DNA from: Bacteroidales bacterium
GTDB taxonomy: Bacteria; Bacteroidota; Bacteroidia; Bacteroidales; F082
Assembly: GCA_017553625.1 (NCBI GenBank)
Contig: JAFZKP010000047.1
Span: forward strand, 186,001-250,000
Direction: 5' to 3'
Length of the DNA: 64,000 nt
Of the stretch, positions 59,050 to 64,000 are shown piece after piece. Within the stretch, counting starts at the first letter, position 1; each line of letters opens with the position of its first letter. The notes below the pieces were generated by a model. That model ran no database searches and had not been told where the DNA came from. It worked only from the letters and a program-made list of their open reading frames with translations. The position numbers and the translations under genes are program-made.

Positions 59050-60357
59050 GTGAACCGCTCAATTTTAAAATTAGCCATCCCAAACATTATCAGCAACATA
59101 ACAGTTCCGTTGCTGGGTCTCGTCGATATGATGCTCATGGGGCATCGCAGCTCCCCTGTTTATATAGGTGCCATAGCCTTGGGAGGGACAATTTTCAGCG
59201 TTCTTTATTCGTTTTTCAGTTTTCTAAGAGCAGGCACAACAGGTTTCACCGCCCAGTCGCTTGGAGCGAAAGACTTTTCTGAAATAAGCTTCTCTTTGTA
59301 CAGGTCAGCGACAATTGCCATTTTGGCCTTCATATTTATAATATGTATACAAGAACCTATTGCCAGAATCAGTCTGGTTCTGTTAGACGGAAGCGATGAA
59401 GTGAAGAGTTTGGCTATCACCTATTTTTTTATAAGGATATGGGCGGCTCCGGCAAACATGCTGCTTTACTGCCTCAACGGATGGTTCATCGGGATGCAAA
59501 ACACCAGAATTCCAATGATAATTGCCATTGTCATCAATGTGCTAAATATCGTTTTCAGCGTCTTTTTGGTCTTAATAATGCATCAGGACGTTGCCGGCGT
59601 GGCACTTGGAACCGTGATAGCCCAATATTGTGGACTCGCCACGGCACTTATTTTTCTTTTTATCAAATACAGACATTTCCTTATCAAAATTGACATTCAT
59701 ATCTTATTGGATATCAACAAGATAAAAAGGTTCTTCAAGGTCAATACTGACTTGATGATAAGAAGCATTCTTCTCGTTCTCACAATTGCATTTTTTACAA
59801 ACCAGTCAGCAAGACTTGGAGACAACATATTGAGTGTCAATATGATACTACTGCAATTCTTCTATATCTTCTCATATTTCACCGATGGTTTTGCGTACGC
59901 GGGCGAGGCTCTTGTAGGAAAATTCATCGGTTCAAGAGATTCCGACAGTCTGAACAGCGTAGTGAAACATCTTTTCAAATGGGGAATGATTATCAGCATT
60001 CCTTTTTCGATAATATACGCCATCTTCCCCACCACTTTCGTGACAATCATATCCAACAACCCAGTTATCATCAGCGAAGTCAGACCTTATTATATATATA
60101 TGGTCGTGATTCCGGTAATAACTTTCGCGGCGTTTCTTTGGGACGGCATTTATATTGGTGCCACGGCTTCCAAGGCAATCCGCAACACCATGATTATCTC
60201 TTCAATAATTGTGTTTTTGCCATTATGGTACATTCTCATGCCATTATTTGGGAACCACGGCTTATGGATAGCTTTTCTCGGCTTCATGCTTGCAAGAGGC
60301 GTTTCAATGACTGTCTCGGCTAAGAGGAGCATTTTACAACTACCTAAAAATCAATAA
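59050..60357 (+). CDS. MATE-family efflux transporter, GTG start
   Basis: A 435-residue cation-coupled multidrug/toxin exporter with 12 membrane helices in two halves. Visible family features are IPNIISNITVPLLGLVDMML at the N-terminus, RAGTTGFTAQSLGAKD, MLLYCLNGWFIGMQNTRIPM, and the second-half counterpart GFAYAGEALVGKFIGSRD. It is of the DinF-like branch. The start is GTG at 59050 (reads MNRSILKLAIPN), placed just after a promoter. The Cas4-like nuclease gene begins one base after its stop. Confidence 0.9.
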   Translation: MNRSILKLAIPNIISNITVPLLGLVDMMLMGHRSSPVYIGAIALGGTIFSVLYSFFSFLRAGTTGFTAQSLGAKDFSEISFSLYRSATIAILAFIFIICIQEPIARISLVLLDGSDEVKSLAITYFFIRIWAAPANMLLYCLNGWFIGMQNTRIPMIIAIVINVLNIVFSVFLVLIMHQDVAGVALGTVIAQYCGLATALIFLFIKYRHFLIKIDIHILLDINKIKRFFKVNTDLMIRSILLVLTIAFFTNQSARLGDNILSVNMILLQFFYIFSYFTDGFAYAGEALVGKFIGSRDSDSLNSVVKHLFKWGMIISIPFSIIYAIFPTTFVTIISNNPVIISEVRPYYIYMVVIPVITFAAFLWDGIYIGATASKAIRNTMIISSIIVFLPLWYILMPLFGNHGLWIAFLGFMLARGVSMTVSAKRSILQLPKNQ

Positions 60358-60358
60358 G

Positions 60359-61633
60359 ATGCATATATTATCAAAATCGACATACATCAAAGGCGAGCAA
60401 TGTGTCAAAGCATTGTATCTTTTCAAAAACAGACCGTTTCTGCGCGACAAGCTTAGCATGGAGCAACGCGCCAAGTTCAAACGCGGCACAGATGTCGGAA
60501 TTCTTGCGCAACAATATTTCCCTGAAGGCATCAATATGACGCCGTCTTCGCCATCACAATTCGGAAAAAAAGTCGCGGAAACGATGCAGAATCTTTCAAA
60601 TCCTGACATCAACGTGATGTATGAGGCTGTGTTTCAATACGATGACACCCTCATCATGCTTGACATCATCGTGCGCGACGGCGACAAATGGCGTGCAATA
60701 GAAGTGAAAAGCTCGCTCAGTCTGAGCCCGACATATTACAAAGACGCGGCACTCCAATATTATGTCTTGAAAGGATGCAATGTCCCGATTTCCGACATAC
60801 AATTGATGTATATCAATGCGGATTATGTGAAAAACGGCGAGCTTGACTTGTCACAACTTTTTGTTTTTCAATCCGTTAAAGATTATGCCGAGCAATATCA
60901 GGAAGTTATTTCAAATAATATCGCCAACTTCAAAGACATCATCAAGCAGCCACATTCGCCGAAGATTCCCATTGGAAACCAATGCGATGCGCCATACAGA
61001 TGTGAATTTCACGGACATTGCTGGAAAGATGTCCCTAATGAAGCAGACAAGCTCTACTCCATTGATTACAAGCCTCTTTACGAATTATTAGGCGATAGGA
61101 ACAAGACAACAGCGTTTCTAAATCTTTTGTTTTATCGTCCAGCAGTGCCACTTTTTGACGGCGACAAGCCTTACTCCGAATTCATAATCGCGTTTTCAAT
61201 ATTGTCAAACAACGGCAGTTTCGATAAAATCTACAACTGGAGTTGCCTTGATGACATGTCGAGATGGAAAGAAAGTCTAAGTTTATTATCCGAGCAACTG
61301 GCTGGTTTTGAACGTGTTATCTGTTTCGCGCCGCAAAACATCACAGCATCGTTGCAAAAATATGACTTGATGGAATCAAAGGATTTGAATTACAAAATCT
61401 TGAATTTCAGGGAAGTCTTGCAGCAATCGGATTTCCATCATGAAAAAGTGAAGTACGACTTTTCTTTGAAAAACGTATTTGAAAGCGTTTTCCCGAACAA
61501 GACACTTTTCGAGCACAGCAGGATAATCTTGAATGCCATGAGCGAGAACGTCATCGAAAGAAATCTGATAACTAACGACTTAGAGCAGGAAAACCGCGCT
61601 TTGCGTGAGCTTTATTCCCATTTCGCGCATTAA
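60359..61633 (+). CDS. Cas4-like PD-(D/E)XK nuclease with Fe-S cysteines (DUF2779-like)
   Basis: A 424-residue protein. The N-terminal half fits a PD-(D/E)XK nuclease: LIMLDIIVRDGDKWRAIEVK, giving D...E-x-K, then SLSLSPTYYKDAALQYYVL. Four cysteines for a likely Fe-S cluster are Cys15 (YIKGEQCVKALYLF) and the C-terminal group CDAPYRCEFHGHCW near 213-226, the spacing seen in Cas4 and AddB. In DUF2779 proteins an RNase H-like exonuclease follows with a DFET motif; here that place reads AFLNLLFYRPAVPLFDGDKPY, so the acidic pair is lost. No CRISPR genes adjoin. A repair or nucleic-acid processing role is inferred. Confidence 0.75.
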   Translation: MHILSKSTYIKGEQCVKALYLFKNRPFLRDKLSMEQRAKFKRGTDVGILAQQYFPEGINMTPSSPSQFGKKVAETMQNLSNPDINVMYEAVFQYDDTLIMLDIIVRDGDKWRAIEVKSSLSLSPTYYKDAALQYYVLKGCNVPISDIQLMYINADYVKNGELDLSQLFVFQSVKDYAEQYQEVISNNIANFKDIIKQPHSPKIPIGNQCDAPYRCEFHGHCWKDVPNEADKLYSIDYKPLYELLGDRNKTTAFLNLLFYRPAVPLFDGDKPYSEFIIAFSILSNNGSFDKIYNWSCLDDMSRWKESLSLLSEQLAGFERVICFAPQNITASLQKYDLMESKDLNYKILNFREVLQQSDFHHEKVKYDFSLKNVFESVFPNKTLFEHSRIILNAMSENVIERNLITNDLEQENRALRELYSHFAH

Positions 61634-61679
61634 AAACAAAAAAGTTATCAACATCTTTTAAACAAATCATCATTTGTAC

Positions 61680-61687
61680 TACTTTTG
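61680..61687 (+). promoter_or_regulatory. dnaB promoter -7 box
   Basis: TACTTTTG, 4 bases before the dnaB ATG at 61692. With transcription starting 3-6 bases after the box, the message would begin at or next to the start codon. Confidence 0.6.
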
Positions 61688-61691
61688 TAGT

Positions 61692-63242
61692 ATGAATAAA
61701 GAAGATATAAAAAGAACAGGATTTGTAAGGTCACAGGCGCAGTCGGCATCTGTGGATCTACTTAATAATCAAGGACGTATACCACCTCAAGCCGTCGATT
61801 TGGAGGAGGTTGTATTGGGTGCTCTGATGCTCGAGAAAGAGGCTGTGAACGCCGTCATCGACATTTTAACGCCAGAGGTGTTTTATAAGGAGGCGCACCA
61901 GCTTATTTTTGCCGCAATCAAGGATTTATTCACGAAGTCGGAGCCAATTGACATTCTTACGGTGACGAACCATCTGAAGTCGACCAACGACCTTGAAGCT
62001 GTGGGCGGACCGTATTACATCTCGCAGCTCACCAACCGTGTGGTGTCGTCAGCAAATATCGAGTATCACTCAAGAATCATCCTGCAGAAATACATTCAGC
62101 GCCAGCTCATCCAGATTTCATCCGAGACCATCAAAGACGCTTACGAGGATTCCGCTGATGTCTTTGACCTCTTGGACAGTGCCGAGAACAAGCTTTTCCA
62201 AATCAGCGAGAACAACCTGAGGCGCAATTACGACCAGATGCCCGACCTCGTGAAACTCGCCATCGACGATATCGAGAAGGCTAAGAACGCTGGTTCTGCC
62301 CTTCGCGGCGTGCCGTCAGGATACACCGAACTCGACCGCATCACGCAAGGATGGCAGAAGTCAGACCTCATCATCCTTGCTGCGCGTCCAAGTATGGGTA
62401 AGACAGCTTTTGCCTTGAACATGGCACGCAATGCAGCAGTAGACTTCAACAAACCGATAGCGTTTTTCTCGTTGGAGATGTCGTCGGTGCAGCTCGTGAC
62501 ACGTCTTATCTCTTCAGAAACGTCACTAACAGCCGACAAACTGCGTTCAGGACAACTTGCAGAATACGAGTGGCAGCAGCTTAACACGAAAGTATCGCCT
62601 CTCATCAACGCGAAACTGTATATCGACGACACGCCACAGCTCTCGGTCTTCGACCTCAGGGCAAAATGCCGCCGACTGAAACAGCAGCACGACATCCAGA
62701 TGGTTTTCATTGACTATCTGCAACTTATGACAGCCAAGACTGAGAAAAACGGCAACCGCGAGCAGGAAATCAGCAATATCAGCCGTTCGCTCAAGAGTCT
62801 GGCGAAAGAGCTTAACATTCCAGTTCTCGCCCTTTCACAGCTGTCACGTAGCGTTGAATCACGTCCAGGCTCAAAGAAACCTATCCTTTCCGACCTTCGC
62901 GAGTCAGGAGCAATCGAGCAGGACGCAGACATGGTAATCTTCATTTATCGTCCTGAATATTACGGACTTAGCGAAGACGAAGACCATTCATCGACAAAAG
63001 GGAAAGCTGTTATTAATATCGCAAAGCACCGTAACGGAAAACTTGGCGACGTTGAGTTGCGTTTCATTGGACAATACGCGCGTTTCGAAGACCCTGAAAA
63101 CGATTACAGTCGTAACATTGGTGGAGGCAATGACAGCGCCAACAACAACGAGCCGTCACAATTCGCACCAAACACCAATTTCAACACCCCGACCGAAAGA
63201 AGAATCGGGTCAAGAATGAATAACGACGACTTGCCGTATTAA
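61692..63242 (+). CDS. dnaB: Replicative DNA helicase DnaB
   Basis: A 516-residue hexameric helicase that unwinds DNA at the replication fork. N-terminal domain with PPQAVDLEEVVLGALMLEKE; linker; RecA-like C-terminal domain with Walker A LAARPSMGKTAFALNMARN, Walker B MVFIDYLQLM, LSQLSRSVESRPGSKKPILS and the arginine finger region KHRNGKLGDVELRF. The C-terminal 40 residues are a disordered Asn-rich tail. The start is the ATG at 61692; the TTG at 61674 lies ahead of the promoter box. No intein is present. Confidence 0.96.
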   Translation: MNKEDIKRTGFVRSQAQSASVDLLNNQGRIPPQAVDLEEVVLGALMLEKEAVNAVIDILTPEVFYKEAHQLIFAAIKDLFTKSEPIDILTVTNHLKSTNDLEAVGGPYYISQLTNRVVSSANIEYHSRIILQKYIQRQLIQISSETIKDAYEDSADVFDLLDSAENKLFQISENNLRRNYDQMPDLVKLAIDDIEKAKNAGSALRGVPSGYTELDRITQGWQKSDLIILAARPSMGKTAFALNMARNAAVDFNKPIAFFSLEMSSVQLVTRLISSETSLTADKLRSGQLAEYEWQQLNTKVSPLINAKLYIDDTPQLSVFDLRAKCRRLKQQHDIQMVFIDYLQLMTAKTEKNGNREQEISNISRSLKSLAKELNIPVLALSQLSRSVESRPGSKKPILSDLRESGAIEQDADMVIFIYRPEYYGLSEDEDHSSTKGKAVINIAKHRNGKLGDVELRFIGQYARFEDPENDYSRNIGGGNDSANNNEPSQFAPNTNFNTPTERRIGSRMNNDDLPY

Positions 63243-63251
63243 CCAATTAAC

Positions 63252-63345
63252 CAGTTAGTCAGTTGGTCAGTTAGTCAGTTGTTGAATCAAGTTAACTGAT
63301 TAACTGATTAACTGACTAACTGAACAACTGAACAACTGAACAACT
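63252..63345. repeat. Octamer repeat hairpin, copy 3
   Basis: CAGTT occurs at 63252, 63260, 63268 and 63276, then after a 13-base spacer AACTG occurs at 63294, 63302, 63310, 63318, 63326 and 63334, with a last partial unit at 63342, all in steps of 8. The arms can fold as a long imperfect hairpin. It fills the space between the convergent dnaB and carbamate kinase stops; the last unit touches the kinase stop codon. Confidence 0.9.
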
Positions 63346-64000
63346 ATTTCACGATCCTTGTTCCAGCGTTAGGGTTGCCGAGGCTTGTTGCGTCGGTGAT
63401 GACGGCATCATGGCCTGTCTCCTCGACGAACTTGATAGCGGCACGCATCTTCGGTGCCATTGAGCCTTCGGTAAACTGACCGTCAGCGAGATATTTCTTA
63501 GCTTCCTCGACAGTGATTCTGCCAAGAGCCTGTTCGTTTTCCTTACGGAAATTGATATATGCCTGAGGGACATCGGTGAGGATGTAGAACTCGTCGGCTT
63601 TCACCTGCACTGCCGCCAATGATGATGCGAGGTCTTTGTCGATAACTGCCTCAACGCCGACGTAATAGCCGTCTTTCTCAACGACCGGGATGCCGCCGCC
63701 GCCAACAGTCACAACGATATTTCCGCCTCTTGCAAGAAGTTCAACAAGCTCAATATTGTTGATTTCCAACGGTTTCGGTGAAGCCACAACTTTACGCCAG
63801 CCCCTACCCTTCGGGTCTTCCTTGAAAATCGCGCCAGTGGCTGCCGCATATTTCTCAGCCTCTTCCTTTGTATAATATGGACCGACCGGCTTTGTAGGAT
63901 TCTTGAACATCGGGTCGTTACCATCGACCAACACGCGTGTCACAAAAGTGACGATGTTGTTTTTGAATCCGTGTTGTGTCAACACTTTGCGGAATCCTGT
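63344..64000 (-). CDS. arcC: Carbamate kinase (5' end outside window)
   Basis: Carbamate kinase makes ATP and carbamate from carbamoyl phosphate at the end of arginine or citrulline breakdown. The visible C-terminal part shows DPMFKNPTKPVGPYYTKEEA, GRGWRKVVASPKP, the glycine loop GGNIVVTVGGGGIPVV, the nucleotide region AVIDKDLASSLAA, FYILTDVPQAYI, and the end EGSMAPKMRAAIKFVEETGH ... TDATSLGNPNAG. The frame stays open to the last base of the window, so the TTG at 63985 is not the start and about 100 residues are missing. Its stop abuts the octamer hairpin. Confidence 0.93.
   Translation of the reverse strand, partial: TGFRKVLTQHGFKNNIVTFVTRVLVDGNDPMFKNPTKPVGPYYTKEEAEKYAAATGAIFKEDPKGRGWRKVVASPKPLEINNIELVELLARGGNIVVTVGGGGIPVVEKDGYYVGVEAVIDKDLASSLAAVQVKADEFYILTDVPQAYINFRKENEQALGRITVEEAKKYLADGQFTEGSMAPKMRAAIKFVEETGHDAVITDATSLGNPNAGTRIVK

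Noticed and set aside
63986-64000. TTG 63985 as the true start of carbamate kinase
   Set aside because: The frame continues to the window edge and about 100 residues of the family are missing, so the gene is cut, not short.
1-64000. Mobile elements, prophage or conjugative genes
   Set aside because: No transposase, integrase, phage or conjugation protein was seen in any frame; only short palindromic repeats are present.

Overview
This 64 kb window looks like chromosomal DNA of a Bacteroidota bacterium, most likely an uncultured T9SS-bearing member of the order Bacteroidales. Four things point there: about twenty promoter cores of the Bacteroidota form TAnnTTTG, many of them only 13-17 bases ahead of a start codon; many lipoproteins and small outer-membrane barrels; two proteins with type IX secretion (T9SS) C-terminal sorting domains; and characteristic genes such as the M49 dipeptidyl peptidase with an HECLGH motif, PEGA-domain proteins and a GlmM with the GEGNGG loop. 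I see no tRNA, rRNA, CRISPR array, transposase or prophage, and no gene-free stretch longer than 300 bases.

Layout. 1-6577: cell-wall and sugar-phosphate genes (mltG cut by the window edge, a phosphomannomutase/phosphoglucomutase, glmM), recR and small envelope proteins. 6761-12933: a plus-strand run of a TPR protein, a small membrane exporter, aroE, tex, an outer-membrane barrel and a small helix-turn-helix unit. 13089-18005: two minus-strand genes, a PEGA-domain protein and a dipeptidyl peptidase III fused in frame to a nicotinamidase domain. 18101-21440: SPFH protein, smpB, thioredoxin-like protein and a beta-helix lipoprotein. 21460-28863: M23 peptidase; an operon of MdoB/LtaS-like transferase, diacylglycerol kinase and MscS channel; and TrkH. 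29083-34866: an RND efflux operon (TolC, adaptor, pump) ending in a small PII-like gene. 34870-40355: galM, a hybrid histidine kinase and typA.

40390-48002 is the most distinctive part: a three-gene surface cassette (T9SS-sorted repeat protein, lipoprotein, outer-membrane barrel) present twice in tandem, with matching intergenic spacings and a matching promoter core. The barrels are nearly the same, the lipoproteins less so, and the repeat proteins differ most (7 versus 13 repeats). This looks like a diversifying adhesin/export module.

48196-64000: recQ, hup, fmt, a membrane TPR protein, trmH, a possible small RNA, an operon of sigma-54 response regulator, OPT transporter and peptidase T, a coiled-coil lipoprotein, a MATE exporter, a Cas4-like nuclease, dnaB and a carbamate kinase cut by the window edge.

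The spaces between genes carry many short palindromes: three arrays of an 8-base CAGTT-type repeat, a palindrome that supplies the 3' end and stop codon of aroE, a similar 74-base inverted repeat, a group of three hairpins, and perfect or near-perfect palindromes after the dipeptidyl peptidase gene and smpB.
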